Of a DNA stretch of 64,000 bases, positions 36,976 to 46,009 are shown one piece after another. The notes beneath the pieces were generated by a model. The model saw only the letters and a program-made list of their open reading frames with translations. It made no database searches and was not told where the DNA came from. The stretch is from contig NZ_QFFZ01000013.1 in the NCBI RefSeq assembly GCF_004369225.1, forward strand, positions 1-64,000, read 5' to 3'. A program made the position numbers and the translations under genes. Each line of letters opens with the position of its first letter. The first letter of the stretch is position 1. Source of the DNA: Pelotomaculum propionicicum. Lineage in GTDB: Bacteria > Bacillota > Desulfotomaculia > Desulfotomaculales > Pelotomaculaceae.

Positions 36976-37542
36976 ATGAGGTTATTTGTTGCCATTAATT
37001 TTCCTAATGAAATAAAAAATAGTCTTAACTCTTTTATAAAAGATCTCAAAGTGCTTCCGTCTGACGCAAAATGGGTGAACAGCGAAAATCTTCATCTAAC
37101 GGTTCAGTTTCTTGGAGACGTACCCGAGGATAAAGCTGTGTCAACTGTAGAAGCTTTAAAACGCTCTGTTAAAGGTGTTTCACCTTTTTACCTTACCCTG
37201 GGCGGGGTTGGCGTTTTTCCCTCCAAGGATCGCCCCCGTGTCTTTTGGGCCGGTGTGCACGGCGAAACAACCGCTTTGCTGGAGCTGCACCGCAGGGTGC
37301 AAAAAGAACTGGGGCGGCTTGGCTTCACGCCTGACCAAAAACGTTTTTCGCCTCACCTGACCCTGGCCAGGCTGCGCTCGCCGCAGGGGTTTGTGGCTGT
37401 GTTCGACCGGGCCGAAAAGCTGGCCCGGGGCAAAGAATTTGGCCGCGCGAAAGTCATGTCGGTTGATTTGATGCTGAGCGAGCTTAGCCCCCGGGGACCC
37501 AGGTACACAGTGATGGCTGGAATAAAGCTGCGTAACGGCTAG
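36976..37542 (+). CDS. thpR: RNA 2',3'-cyclic phosphodiesterase ThpR
   Basis: A 2H phosphoesterase-superfamily enzyme (formerly LigT-like 2'-5' RNA ligase) that opens 2',3'-cyclic phosphates. Both HxTx motifs are visible: HLTVQFLGDV and HLTLARLRS. From ATG 36976 it is 188 residues, the family norm. TTG 36967 is the alternative start, preceded by GGGGTG. Confidence 0.93.
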   Translation: MRLFVAINFPNEIKNSLNSFIKDLKVLPSDAKWVNSENLHLTVQFLGDVPEDKAVSTVEALKRSVKGVSPFYLTLGGVGVFPSKDRPRVFWAGVHGETTALLELHRRVQKELGRLGFTPDQKRFSPHLTLARLRSPQGFVAVFDRAEKLARGKEFGRAKVMSVDLMLSELSPRGPRYTVMAGIKLRNG

Positions 37543-37577
37543 TAATAACTAAGAAGGTTTTAGGTAATTGAAGCGTT

Positions 37578-37596
37578 GTGCGACTAAAGTCGCACC
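37578..37596. repeat. GTGCGACT palindrome repeat, copy C
   Basis: GTGCGACTAAAGTCGCAC is a perfect inverted repeat, followed by CTGCA. It is related to the copies at 20976 and 21794 with a changed centre. The gap 37543-37879 has, besides this, only a CCCCGGTGGG/CTGCGGGG-like hairpin near 37710; no gene is seen. Confidence 0.7.
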
Positions 37597-37879
37597 TGCA
37601 TTTATTGGCAGCCCAGAAGCCATTTCAGGGATGCCCGATACCTTAAGTTATTGACTGGCGGCTAAAAAGGTCTAGAAAAAGAATTTGGTGCATAAATTTT
37701 ATCCCCGGTGGGTTTATTATCTGCGGGGGTTTATTTTCCCGCCGGCAAATTGTGTGTAATAACTCATTAACTTAGGGACCCGGTACCTAAGTTTGTTAAA
37801 GTATTTAGCAGGATTAATAGTTTATCCGTAGAATATTTTTAAGCCACACCAATTCAGGAGCAGGGATGGGGTGACTGTG

Positions 37880-38890
37880 ATGAATATACGCCAGCGTGCT
37901 GAGGAGCTGGAGCGGCAGGTGCTTTCACCGCGGGCCTGTCGCAGCGCCGCCAGCAAAGGCAGGGCCAGGCCGGAGGAGGAGTGCGGCGTCCGCACCGCTT
38001 TCCAGCGTGACCGCGACCGGATCATCCACTCCAAGGGTTTTCGCCGCTTAAAACACAAGACTCAGGTATTTATCATACCAGAGGGCGACCACTACCGCAC
38101 CAGGCTCACCCACACGCTGGAAGTGGCGCAGATTGCCCGCACTGTGGCCAGGGCGCTGGCACTGAACGAGGACCTTACCGAAGCGATTGCGCTGGGTCAC
38201 GACCTGGGCCATACCCCCTTTGGGCATGCCGGGGAAATGGCGCTGAACCAGATTTTTGCGCCCGGCTTCAAGCATAATGAGCAGAGCCTGCGTATTGTGG
38301 ATATACTTGAAGGCGGACGTGGGCTCAACCTGACCTGGGAGGTGCGGGACGGTATTTTAAACCATACCGGGCCGGACAGGCCGGCCACGCTGGAAGGCCA
38401 GATTGTAAAAATTGCCGACAGGGTGGCGTATATCAACCATGACATAGACGACGCGATCCGGGGCGGGGTGCTTACCGCCGGGCAGCTGCCGGAAGAATGC
38501 CTGGCAGTGCTCGGCAGAAAACACCGGGACAGGATCAACACCATGGTGCTGGATTTGATTGAAACGAACCAGAGCGGCGCCGGACCGATCAAAATGAGCC
38601 CGCCCATCCAGGCGGCCACCGACAAGCTCAGAGAGTTTATGTTTGAGCATGTTTACGTCGGCTCGGAGGCCAAGCGCGAGGAAGCCAAAGCCTGTTATGT
38701 TGTCCAGCGCATTTACGGGCACTTCCTGGAACACCCGGACGACCTGCCGTCCGAGTACCGGGAGCGCACCCTGGCCGAGGGCGGGGAGCGGGTCGCCTGC
38801 GATTATATAGCCGGCATGACGGACAGGTTTGCCATACGCGTCTACCAGAAGTATTTTTTGCCCCTGCCCTGGGTCGAGCCGGGATTTTAA
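37880..38890 (+). CDS. dGTPase-like HD-domain triphosphohydrolase
   Basis: This 336-residue deoxyguanosinetriphosphate triphosphohydrolase-like protein belongs to the HD superfamily. It has RDRIIHSKGFRRLKHKTQVF, the first metal His in RTRLTHTLEVAQIAR, the HD motif in LGHDLGHTPFGHAGE, and a later Asp in ADRVAYINHDIDDA. Members release triphosphate from dNTPs. ATG 37880 lies 5 bases after GGGGTGA. It precedes dnaG-rpoD, as in many Clostridia. Confidence 0.93.
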   Translation: MNIRQRAEELERQVLSPRACRSAASKGRARPEEECGVRTAFQRDRDRIIHSKGFRRLKHKTQVFIIPEGDHYRTRLTHTLEVAQIARTVARALALNEDLTEAIALGHDLGHTPFGHAGEMALNQIFAPGFKHNEQSLRIVDILEGGRGLNLTWEVRDGILNHTGPDRPATLEGQIVKIADRVAYINHDIDDAIRGGVLTAGQLPEECLAVLGRKHRDRINTMVLDLIETNQSGAGPIKMSPPIQAATDKLREFMFEHVYVGSEAKREEAKACYVVQRIYGHFLEHPDDLPSEYRERTLAEGGERVACDYIAGMTDRFAIRVYQKYFLPLPWVEPGF

Positions 38891-39086
38891 CAAAAAACTA
38901 AAATGTAAATATATGGATTACACAATAAAAAGTGTCGATATATGAAGGAGATTTTTAAGCTGAAGCGAATCTTCTATAAATCGGACGCGAGGGCCGGGCC
39001 GGATAATTAATAAAGTGCCCGGCAGGACAATATAAACAAATGTTGAACTATTCTTAATACTGGTTTTATAAGAAAAGGGTGATCAG

Positions 39087-40982
39087 GTGGGCTTAATCCC
39101 TGAGGAGATAATTGAAACAGTCCGCCTGCGGTCAGATATCGTTGAGGTGGTGTCCCGCTACGTCCAGTTGAAAAAGGCGGGCAAGAACCATCTCGGACTG
39201 TGCCCTTTTCACCATGAAAAGACACCTTCATTCACCGTATCGCAGGATAAGCAGTTTTTTCACTGTTTCGGCTGTAAGGTCGGAGGCAATGTTTTCAGAT
39301 TTCTGATGCTGAAAGAAAACCTTACCTTCTCCGAGGCGGTGACGGTGCTGGCCCAGCGGGCGGGGGTGGCCATACCTGTCAGCGACAGCCCGGCCTGGCA
39401 GGAGAAAGACCTCAAACGCAAAGGGCTGAAACAGGCAAACAACCTGGCCAGAGATTTCTTTCGCCAGGTGCTGCAGCGCCACGACGCCGCCGCCCCAGCC
39501 AGGCAGTACCTGGCCGGGCGGGGCCTCACTCCGGAGGTGCTGGAGCGTTTTCAAATAGGTTTTGCCCCGCCTGGATGGACCTCACTGCTCGATCACCTGG
39601 GCAAAAAAGGCTACCGGCCTCAGGAACTGGTCGAGGCCGGCTTAGTTATTAAGAATGAAGCCGGGCGCTACTATGACCGGTTTCGCAGCCGGGTGATGTT
39701 TCCTATTTGGGACACTTTGGGCCAGGTGGTTGGTTTTGGGGGCAGGGTACTCGACGACTCTCAGCCCAAGTACCTGAACACACCGGAGACTTCTTTCTTC
39801 AGCAAAGGGAGGACCCTTTACGGCCTGCACCTGGCCAGACAGCCGATCAGGGAAAAGGGCCGGGTAATTATAGTCGAGGGCTACATGGACGTGATTACCG
39901 CCCACAGGCACGGGGTAACCAACACTGTGGCCTCACTGGGCACCGCCCTGACTGCGGAGCACGGCAAGCTGCTGCTGAATTACAGCAGGGATATAATCAT
40001 CGCCTATGACTCCGACACAGCAGGTGTGGCCGCCACTATCAGGGGGCTCGACCTGCTGCTGGAACTGGGCTGCCAGGTCAGAGTGATTACCATGCCGGAC
40101 GGCAAGGACCCTGACGATTTTCTCAGCAAACACGGGCCGGGGCCATGGGAGGAGTTAATTGACAGAGCTTACACTTTAATCGAATATAAACTTCAGCAGG
40201 CAGCCGCCAGGGGCCATGTGAAAACTGTGGCTGACAAAACTGAAGTGATGCGCCAGGTGTTTCCCGGTTTAGCTGCCAAAAGCGGTGTGCAAAAAGAGGA
40301 AGATTTAAAAACTATAGCGCGTGTTTTGAATCTGAGCTGGGAGACGGTAGCGGGAGAATTCAAGAGATTTGAGGAAAATTTGGGTAAAAAATGGACAAAT
40401 CCGGATAATATTGCTAAAAACACGCATACTATTATACGAAAAGGGGAAAAACTGGATGCCAGGGGCAAAGCAGAGGCTGTTCTTCTGAGGTTAGTGCTGG
40501 AAAATCCTGCACGAGGCTATAAAATCCTGGCTGAATTAGGTGAAGAGCCCTTCAGAAATCAACAATATATGACAATTTTTAAACATTGTCTGGAAGCGGG
40601 CCAACACCCTGAGTACCGGCCTGAAGGAATGTTCAGCACTTTTGAAAATGAGGGTCAAAATATTTTAAGTTATATCTTAACACTGGATATTCCCGGAGAT
40701 AATCCCGATAAGATAATGTATGACTATATACGTTCGGTAAACCGCTGTGCCCGCCACGAGCGCAGGGAAGAACTTTTGCGGCAGATACGCGCGGCGGAAA
40801 AATCCGGTAATGATTTTCAACATCAAAACCTCTTGCGAGAGCTGGTTTTTCTTAAAAATATTGATGAAGCTGAAAAGGCGCGCGACTTTGGCCGCGTCAG
40901 GAAATTAACAGGCGAGTACAAGCAAATTTTTTGTTTTGATACGGAAAGCACCTTAGAGAGGGGGGGGACAGTACATGAGTGA
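39087..40982 (+). CDS. dnaG: DNA primase
   Basis: DnaG makes RNA primers at the replication fork. The N-terminal zinc-binding domain is [20 protein letters not shown] followed by HCFGC. The TOPRIM catalytic core has [14 protein letters not shown] and [10 protein letters not shown]. The C-terminal helicase-interaction domain ends near residue 631. GTG 39087 follows AAAAGGGTGA. The 3' end overlaps rpoD by 8 bases. The 38891-39086 gap holds only an unsupported 22-codon frame. Confidence 0.97.
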   Translation: MGLIPEEIIETVRLRSDIVEVVSRYVQLKKAGKNHLGLCPFHHEKTPSFTVSQDKQFFHCFGCKVGGNVFRFLMLKENLTFSEAVTVLAQRAGVAIPVSDSPAWQEKDLKRKGLKQANNLARDFFRQVLQRHDAAAPARQYLAGRGLTPEVLERFQIGFAPPGWTSLLDHLGKKGYRPQELVEAGLVIKNEAGRYYDRFRSRVMFPIWDTLGQVVGFGGRVLDDSQPKYLNTPETSFFSKGRTLYGLHLARQPIREKGRVIIVEGYMDVITAHRHGVTNTVASLGTALTAEHGKLLLNYSRDIIIAYDSDTAGVAATIRGLDLLLELGCQVRVITMPDGKDPDDFLSKHGPGPWEELIDRAYTLIEYKLQQAAARGHVKTVADKTEVMRQVFPGLAAKSGVQKEEDLKTIARVLNLSWETVAGEFKRFEENLGKKWTNPDNIAKNTHTIIRKGEKLDARGKAEAVLLRLVLENPARGYKILAELGEEPFRNQQYMTIFKHCLEAGQHPEYRPEGMFSTFENEGQNILSYILTLDIPGDNPDKIMYDYIRSVNRCARHERREELLRQIRAAEKSGNDFQHQNLLRELVFLKNIDEAEKARDFGRVRKLTGEYKQIFCFDTESTLERGGTVHE

Positions 40983-42069
40983 TGATCTCATCCTTGAAGG
41001 CGTAAAGGAGTTAATCGAAAAAGGGAAAAAGCGCGGGGTCCTGACCTACAACGAGATTATGGACAGCCTGCAGGGAACCGACCTCAGCCCCGAGCAGATT
41101 GATGACATTTACGAAAAACTGTCCAGCATGGGTATAGAAGTAGTGCCCGAAATAGCCGACCTGGAACCAATCGACACCGCCGCCCTCGAGGAGCCGCCGC
41201 CCGAAGAAGCGGAAGTGGACCTTACCATCCCGGAAGGCGTTGGTATAGATGATCCCGTGCGCATGTACCTGAAAGAAATCGGCCGGGTGCCCTTGCTCAC
41301 ACCGGAAGAAGAGGTGGAGCTGGCCAAGCTGATGGAAGACGGCGAGGAAGAAGCCAAGAGGAGGCTGGCTGAAGCCAACCTGCGGCTGGTGGTCAGTATC
41401 GCCAAGCGCTATGTCGGCAGGGGCATGCTTTTCCTTGACCTGATCCAGGAAGGCAACTTGGGCTTAATCAAGGCCGTGGAAAAGTTTGATTACCGCAAGG
41501 GGTATAAGTTCAGCACTTACGCCACCTGGTGGATCCGCCAGGCTATTACCAGGGCCATCGCGGACCAGGCCAGGACCATCCGCATCCCAGTGCACATGGT
41601 GGAAACCATTAATAAATTAATTCGCGTGCAGCGCCAGCTTTTACAGGAGCTGGGGCGCGAGCCCAGCCCGGATGAAATAGCCAAGGAAATGAACATTTCC
41701 GAGGATAAAGTCAGGGAAATTCAAAAAATAGCCCAGGAACCGGTGTCGCTGGAAACGCCGATCGGTGAAGAGGAAGACTCGCACCTGGGCGACTTTATCG
41801 AAGACCACGACGCCAGGGCGCCGGCCGAAGAAGCTTCCTTTACCCTCCTGCGCGAGCAGCTGGACGAGGTTTTAAAAACCCTGACCGACCGTGAGCAGCG
41901 GGTGCTGCGCCTGCGCTTCGGCCTGGACGACGGGCGCGCCCGCACCTTGGAAGAAGTCGGGCAGAAATTCGGTGTTACCCGGGAGCGGATCCGGCAGATA
42001 GAGGCCAAAACCCTTCGCAAACTGCGCCATCCCAGCCGGAGCAAAAAGCTAAAAGATTATCTTGACTAA
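40975..42069 (+). CDS. rpoD: Principal RNA polymerase sigma factor (sigma-A/RpoD)
   Basis: The vegetative sigma factor. Region 1.2 is [20 protein letters not shown]. Region 2 includes [20 protein letters not shown] and [20 protein letters not shown], the -10 recognition helix. Region 4 has [20 protein letters not shown] plus [16 protein letters not shown] for the -35 element. At 364 residues it is Firmicute-like, lacking the long 1.1/non-conserved region. The dnaG-rpoD operon is conserved. Confidence 0.98.
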   Translation: MSDDLILEGVKELIEKGKKRGVLTYNEIMDSLQGTDLSPEQIDDIYEKLSSMGIEVVPEIADLEPIDTAALEEPPPEEAEVDLTIPEGVGIDDPVRMYLKEIGRVPLLTPEEEVELAKLMEDGEEEAKRRLAEANLRLVVSIAKRYVGRGMLFLDLIQEGNLGLIKAVEKFDYRKGYKFSTYATWWIRQAITRAIADQARTIRIPVHMVETINKLIRVQRQLLQELGREPSPDEIAKEMNISEDKVREIQKIAQEPVSLETPIGEEEDSHLGDFIEDHDARAPAEEASFTLLREQLDEVLKTLTDREQRVLRLRFGLDDGRARTLEEVGQKFGVTRERIRQIEAKTLRKLRHPSRSKKLKDYLD

Positions 42070-42089
42070 AATTCTCAGACGTATACACA

Positions 42090-42118
42090 TTGACGAAGGG
42101 TCCAAAGTGTCGTATAAT
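42090..42118 (+). promoter_or_regulatory. tRNA cluster promoter
   Basis: TTGACG (42090-42095), 17 bases, TATAAT (42113-42118). It lies 16 bases before the first tRNA and is a very strong sigma-A promoter. Confidence 0.88.
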
Positions 42119-42133
42119 AACTTTTGCCGATGT

Positions 42134-42208
42134 TCCTCGATAGCTCAACGGTAGAGCAACCGGCTGTTAACCGGTAGGTTGTAGGTTCGAATCCTACTCG
42201 GGGAGCCA
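42134..42208 (+). tRNA. tRNA-Asn (GTT)
   Basis: The acceptor TCCTCGA pairs with TCGGGGA. The anticodon loop holds GTT (42166-42168), a T-loop GGTTCGAATCC follows, and CCA is encoded at the 3' end. The cloverleaf is complete. Confidence 0.97.
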
Positions 42209-42214
42209 ATCTTT

Positions 42215-42289
42215 GGGCCCATAGCTCAACGGTAGAGCATCCGGCTCATAACCGGCTGGTTCCAGGTTCGAATCCTGGTGGGCCCACCA
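42215..42289 (+). tRNA. tRNA with CAT anticodon (Met, or Ile2 if lysidinylated)
   Basis: The acceptor GGGCCCA pairs with TGGGCCC. CAT is at 42247-42249 in loop CTCATAA, and CCA is encoded. Elongator Met and lysidine-modified Ile cannot be told apart by eye. Confidence 0.93.
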
Positions 42290-42291
42290 GC

Positions 42292-42393
42292 TTAGTGGTT
42301 AGTGGTAAGTCGTTAGTCGTTAGATTATAGAAGAAATTCGGCTATGCCGAATTTCAACAAGAATCCAACCACCAACCACCAAAGACCCACCAC
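42292..42393. repeat. Hairpin element in tRNA spacer, copy 1
   Basis: GTGGTTAGTGGTAAGTCG-type units form the left arm and CCAACCACCAACCACC the right arm. The core GAAATTCGGC-TAT-GCCGAATTTC (42333-42355) is a perfect 10-bp stem with a 3-base loop, flanked by AGAA and AACAAG. It separates two tRNA genes. Confidence 0.85.
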
Positions 42394-42400
42394 AAAATAT

Positions 42401-42476
42401 GGCCCCTTGGTCAAGCGGTCTAAGACACCGCCCTTTCACGGCGGTAACACGGGTTCGAATCCCGTAGGGGTCACCA
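42401..42476 (+). tRNA. tRNA-Glu (TTC)
   Basis: The acceptor GGCCCCT pairs with AGGGGTC. The anticodon TTC (42435-42437) lies in loop CTTTCAC, and CCA is encoded. The D-arm GGTCAAGCGGTCTAAGAC is typical of Glu. Confidence 0.96.
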
Positions 42477-42479
42477 CTT

Positions 42480-42585
42480 TCGAGAATGGAAGTTCGAAGT
42501 TAGAAGTTCGAATAGAAGGAATTGGCCTAAGGCCAATTCCAACAAGCATCGAATATCGAACATCGAACCTCGAACTTCGAAATAT
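42480..42585. repeat. Hairpin element in tRNA spacer, copy 2
   Basis: Arms are GAAGTTCGAAGTTAGAAG and complementary TCGAACCTCGAACTTCGA units. The core GGAATTGGCC-TAA-GGCCAATTCC (42518-42540) is again a 10-bp stem with a 3-base loop flanked by AGAA and AACAAG. Against 42292-42393, the stem bases differ at three pairs and each change is compensated. Confidence 0.85.
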
Positions 42586-42661
<76 letters not shown>

Positions 42662-42671
42662 CTTAAGACAC

Positions 42672-42703
42672 AGCGTGGTGCCGGAAAGGTTCCGCGCTTT
42701 TTT
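42672..42703 (+). terminator. Terminator of the tRNA cluster
   Basis: AGCGTGG pairs (with one wobble) with CCGCGCT, with an inner CC/GG stem, followed by TTTTTT. It starts 10 bases after tRNA-Val. Confidence 0.8.
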
Positions 42704-42802
42704 AATACAGGTTTTATTTTAAGTTTTTGTTTAGTAAAAAAAGGATAATCTGCGGCGGTGTATAATAATATAGCAGAATGATACAGGGGAGGAAGTTTTA
42801 GC

Positions 42803-42991
42803 ATGATCTTATGCCGGACATCTCAATTTGGCTGCGCTTATTGCAAACACCCCGAAAAGACGCAGGTCCCCTCTACCTGCCCGGGCTACCGTGAAGCAAA
42901 GGTATGTTTATACTACCTGGAACGTTTCGTTTGGCCGGCGCCGTGTGATGGCTTGGATGAAGAGTGCCCTCCGGATTGTGTTTTTCAGTAA
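42803..42991 (+). CDS. Small Cys-rich protein, function unknown
   Basis: A 62-residue frame from ATG 42803 with GGGGAGGAAG upstream. Eight cysteines include MILCRTSQFGCAYCKHPEKT, CPGY, VCLYYLERF, PCDGLDEECPPDC. The CxxC and CxxxC spacing suggests metal binding, but no family is recognised. It is bounded by its own terminator, so it is probably a real monocistronic gene. Confidence 0.7.
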   Translation: MILCRTSQFGCAYCKHPEKTQVPSTCPGYREAKVCLYYLERFVWPAPCDGLDEECPPDCVFQ

Positions 42992-43015
42992 AGGCTGTCT
43001 TTGCCAGAAAACCGG

Positions 43016-43052
43016 GCCTTCCGGAAACCAAAGTTTTCGGAGGGCTTTTTTT
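43016..43052 (+). terminator. Terminator after the small Cys-rich gene
   Basis: GCCTTCCGGAAAC and GTTTTCGGAGGGC form a 13-bp stem (two wobbles) with a CAAA loop, followed by TTTTTTT. Confidence 0.88.
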
Positions 43053-43120
43053 CGCTCCAGTCAACAACTGACACCTCTTTGTGTATGATAGTAATAATGA
43101 CTTGCAGAGGGGGAATAAAA

Positions 43121-43429
43121 ATGCACGGGTACAACCATGTGCATGAGTGTGCAGGAGTCACAAGCTTTGACAATGACCACCACCACCGCTACAGGGGGAG
43201 CAGTAGCCCGGTCTGCTATGTGGGTGACAAGCATGTGCACAGAATAGTGATAATAATAGATATAGAAGACGGTCATGTTCACGAAATAGAAGTCATTACC
43301 GGGCCTGAGATTTACACAGACAGAGGGCACGTGCACCGCTTTTTTGGAAGAACCAGACGCCGCGGCAGGCCGGCGCATGCGCACGACTATGATGAAATCA
43401 CAATGCCGCCTGTTGCCTATTTTTATTAG
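43121..43429 (+). CDS. YmaF-family His-rich protein
   Basis: A 102-residue protein starting at ATG 43121 after AGAGGGGGAA. It is strikingly His-rich, with regularly spaced HxHxF-like units: MHGYNHVHECAGVTSF, DNDHHHRYRG, VGDKHVHRI, DGHVHEIEVITGP, RGHVHRFFG, PAHAHDYDEIT. This periodic His pattern is characteristic of the YmaF family, whose function is unknown. Metal binding is a reasonable guess. It is convergent with the small gene at 43478. Confidence 0.85.
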   Translation: MHGYNHVHECAGVTSFDNDHHHRYRGSSSPVCYVGDKHVHRIVIIIDIEDGHVHEIEVITGPEIYTDRGHVHRFFGRTRRRGRPAHAHDYDEITMPPVAYFY

Positions 43430-43440
43430 GATGCGTAAAA

Positions 43441-43463
43441 AAACCCGGCCCGTGCCGGGTTTT
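43441..43463. terminator. Bidirectional terminator between convergent genes
   Basis: AAACCCGGC and GCCGGGTTT form a 9-bp stem with a 4-base loop, with A-run before and TTTT after, so it serves both the YmaF gene and the minus-strand gene 43478-43657. Confidence 0.85.
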
Positions 43464-43477
43464 ACCACTAATATATC

Positions 43478-43657
43478 TTAGTATATCGCGTTGATCAGCA
43501 GTTCAAAGAAAATTTTGCTGTCCATCTTAATCTGGTCCACACTGAAGCCGAGAACTTTGTCGCAGATCTCAATCACAAGTTTACCCGGGTCGGTTTCGTA
43601 AAACTGGACGGTGTACTCTTTGCCGGCAACCAAAACTTTTGCGCTGTTACCTACCAA
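43478..43657 (-). CDS. Small 59-residue protein, function unknown
   Basis: A minus-strand frame from TTG 43657 preceded by AAGGGGAGGGG. It encodes MVGNSAKVLVAGKEYTVQFY followed by ETDPGKLVIEICDKVLGFSV and DQIKMDSKIFFELLINAIY. It is a mixed beta/alpha soluble protein with no recognised family. A promoter-like TTGACA near 43720 and a perfect palindrome TTAGTACTAA (43685-43694) lie upstream and could mark an operator. Confidence 0.65.
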   Translation of the reverse strand: MVGNSAKVLVAGKEYTVQFYETDPGKLVIEICDKVLGFSVDQIKMDSKIFFELLINAIY

Positions 43658-43749
43658 ATGAACCCCTCCCCTTGAAAAATCGGATTAGTACTAATATCGA
43701 CTTTTCTGAAAATTTTGTCAATTGGCAAAAAGAACAATTTTTGGCAGCC

Positions 43750-44169
43750 TTATTGTACTTCAGTCCGATTAATCATTTTTTGCACTAATTCCAAAAACAA
43801 AGATTTGGTCAGGGGTTTTCTCTGATCAAGGGAAGCCCAGCCTTTTTTGCTGGAGAACAGCAGCGTGTAAGACAATTGGTGATTGGTTACATCCACACGC
43901 CCTATGGGCCCGATGGCGAACCTGCCCACCGGCAGCACCTCGATATTGCAGCTTGGGGCCAGGATAGTCAGCGCGGGCGCCGTGTAGCTGCCGATGTACT
44001 CCTCGTTTTTTTCCAGCGAGTGCTCCTGTACCTGCAGTGCCTGGTCCAGCTGAGCTTCATCTATCCACAGCTTAACCTGGTCCATAAATTCCTTCAGCGC
44101 GAGGACCCATTCATCTCTGATCCGCATGTTTTCAGGGTTAATTTCGTCCGCTCCGAATAATTCACTCAT
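43750..44169 (-). CDS. Conserved-looking hypothetical protein, 139 residues
   Basis: Not recognised. It starts at ATG 44169 with AAGGAGAAG upstream. The first 65 residues are predicted helical and acidic (LALKEFMDQVKLWIDEAQLD, QALQVQEHSLEKNEEY). The second half is beta-rich (TILAPSCNIEVLPVGRFAIG, VDVTNHQLSYTLLFSS). No signal peptide or TM segment. It lies divergent from glnA. Confidence 0.6.
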   Translation of the reverse strand: MSELFGADEINPENMRIRDEWVLALKEFMDQVKLWIDEAQLDQALQVQEHSLEKNEEYIGSYTAPALTILAPSCNIEVLPVGRFAIGPIGRVDVTNHQLSYTLLFSSKKGWASLDQRKPLTKSLFLELVQKMINRTEVQ

Positions 44170-44316
44170 GAGATCTTCTCCTTAAACATAATATTGTTCA
44201 TTATACAAAGATTAACCAGGGAGTGTCAAAACTAAAAAACAAAAATATCTTTTTCGCAGGGTATTGATTTTAGTTTGCTTTTTTGCAATAATATAGCCAT
44301 AAAAATCTGATATTTG

Positions 44317-44417
44317 GAAACAAAGTTGTTTCTGGCCCTGGAAACTTAGATAGTTTCTATGAGGTAAAGACGCCTCATGCCGGTCATTAATTTATGACCG
44401 GTATGAGGTTTTTTTAT
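44317..44417 (+). promoter_or_regulatory. ANTAR-type antitermination leader of glnA
   Basis: Hairpin 1 is GAAAC-AAAGTT-GTTTC (44317-44332). Hairpin 2 is ATGAGGT-AAAGAC-GCCTCAT (44359-44378). Both have 6-base loops with A at position 1 and G at position 4, the signature of ANTAR-protein targets. The 3' strand of hairpin 2 (CCTCAT, 44373-44378) is also the 5' end of a 15-bp terminator (44373-44408) with a T7 tail. The two folds are mutually exclusive. A third small stem (44341-44357) lies between the hairpins. Confidence 0.78.
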
Positions 44418-44495
44418 TTTCTGACGGCGAAAGGAGGCTCAAGGCTCTTATAATATACGCTTCTTTTGTACTAATAATTTACAGGAGGTATTAAT

Positions 44496-45914
44496 ATGAA
44501 GACTGCCAAGGATGTTCTGGCTTTTGCCAAAGAGAAAGATGTAAAAATGGTTGATGTGAAGTTTATCGACCTGCCCGGCATGTGGCAGCATTTTTCCGTG
44601 CCCATTCAGGAGTTTGACGAGAATACTTTTGAGGAAGGCCTGGGCTTTGACGGTTCAAGTATCCGTGGATTCAGGGTGATCAACGAGAGCGACATGATCC
44701 TGATTCCCGACCCGACCACAGCCTGTATCGACCCGTTCTGCAAGGCTACCACCCTGAGCATTATCTGCAACGTGGTGGATCCTATAACCGGTGAGAGATA
44801 TAACCGCGACCCGCGCAACATAGCCCAGAAAGCGGAGGAGTACCTGATCTCGACCGGCATCGCCGACCAGAGCTTCTGGGGCCCCGAGGCCGAGTTCTTC
44901 ATTTTTGACGACATCAGGTTCGACCAGAACCAGCATTCCGGCTATTACTACATCGACTCCGTGGAAGGCATCTGGAATTCCGGCCGCGCGGAAGGCCCCA
45001 ACCTGGGTTACAAGCCGCGCTACAAGGAAGGCTACTTCCCGGTCGCGCCCACCGACTCCCAGCAGGACCTGCGCACCGAGATGGTCCTGACCATGCTTGA
45101 GGCCGGCATCCCGGCGGAATGCCAGCACCATGAAGTGGCCACGGCGGGGCAGGCGGAGATTGACATTAAGTTCGGCCCCCTGACCAAGATGGCTGACCAG
45201 TTGATGATGTACAAATATATCGTCAAGAACACCGCCAAAAAATACGGCAAGACCGTGACTTTCATGCCCAAGCCGCTGTTCCAGGACAACGGCACCGGCA
45301 TGCACGTGCACCAGAGCCTCTGGAAGGACGGCAAGCCGCTGTTTTACGACGCCAACGGCTACGCCGGCCTCAGCGAAACAGCCCTTTACTATATCGGCGG
45401 CCTGCTCAAGCACGCGCGTGCTCTGACCGCCATCACCAGCCCCACCACCAACTCTTACAAGAGGCTGGTGCCCGGCTACGAGGCCCCGGTAAACCTGGTT
45501 TATTCCCAGCGCAACAGGAGCGCGGCGGTGCGCATCCCCATGTACTCCAAAAACCCCAAGGCCAAGCGCATTGAATTCCGCCCGCCCGACCCGTCCTGCA
45601 ACCCCTACCTGGCTTTTGCCGCTCTGCTGCTGGCCGGCATCGACGGCATCAAGAACAGGATTTACCCGGGCGAGCCGCTGGACAAGGACATTTTCGAGCT
45701 GCCGCCGGAGGAAGCCAAAGAAATCCGTTCCGTCCCCGGCTCGCTGGAAGAAGCTCTCAAAGAGCTGCAGGCCGACCACGAGTTCCTGCTGCAGGGCGGT
45801 GTTTTTGACAAAGACCTGCTGGAAAGCTGGATCGATTACAAACTTACCAGGGAACACGACGCGATCAGACTGCGCCCGCACCCGTACGAGTTCATGCTTT
45901 ATTATGATATCTAA
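44496..45914 (+). CDS. glnA: Glutamine synthetase, type I
   Basis: GlnA ligates ammonia to glutamate with ATP. The 472-residue chain has the N-terminal beta-grasp ([12 protein letters not shown]), the ATP-binding [20 protein letters not shown] and [20 protein letters not shown]. The length suggests the GSI-beta class, but the adenylylation-site motif could not be confidently placed. ATG 44496 follows ACAGGAGG. Control is predicted at the leader terminator (44317-44417). Confidence 0.96.
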   Translation: MKTAKDVLAFAKEKDVKMVDVKFIDLPGMWQHFSVPIQEFDENTFEEGLGFDGSSIRGFRVINESDMILIPDPTTACIDPFCKATTLSIICNVVDPITGERYNRDPRNIAQKAEEYLISTGIADQSFWGPEAEFFIFDDIRFDQNQHSGYYYIDSVEGIWNSGRAEGPNLGYKPRYKEGYFPVAPTDSQQDLRTEMVLTMLEAGIPAECQHHEVATAGQAEIDIKFGPLTKMADQLMMYKYIVKNTAKKYGKTVTFMPKPLFQDNGTGMHVHQSLWKDGKPLFYDANGYAGLSETALYYIGGLLKHARALTAITSPTTNSYKRLVPGYEAPVNLVYSQRNRSAAVRIPMYSKNPKAKRIEFRPPDPSCNPYLAFAALLLAGIDGIKNRIYPGEPLDKDIFELPPEEAKEIRSVPGSLEEALKELQADHEFLLQGGVFDKDLLESWIDYKLTREHDAIRLRPHPYEFMLYYDI

Positions 45915-45949
45915 ACCTGGTCACAGGCAACCGGTGTTTAAGTTTAGCC

Positions 45950-45986
45950 AGGCCTCTCGTTCCGTAAGGACGGAGGCCTTATATTT
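45950..45986 (+). terminator. Terminator-like hairpin after glnA
   Basis: AGGCC and GGCCT enclose TCCGT-AAGG-ACGGA with a one-sided bulge, followed by TTATATTT. The T-run is weak. Confidence 0.55.
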
Positions 45987-46009
45987 CAAGCCCACAGGGG
46001 GTTATACCC

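Noticed and set aside
38900..39086. 22-codon frame before dnaG
   Set aside because: Too short, with no Shine-Dalgarno at correct spacing from its ATG.
44655..45881. 408-codon open frame on the minus strand
   Set aside because: Antisense shadow of glnA; the glnA frame carries all family motifs.
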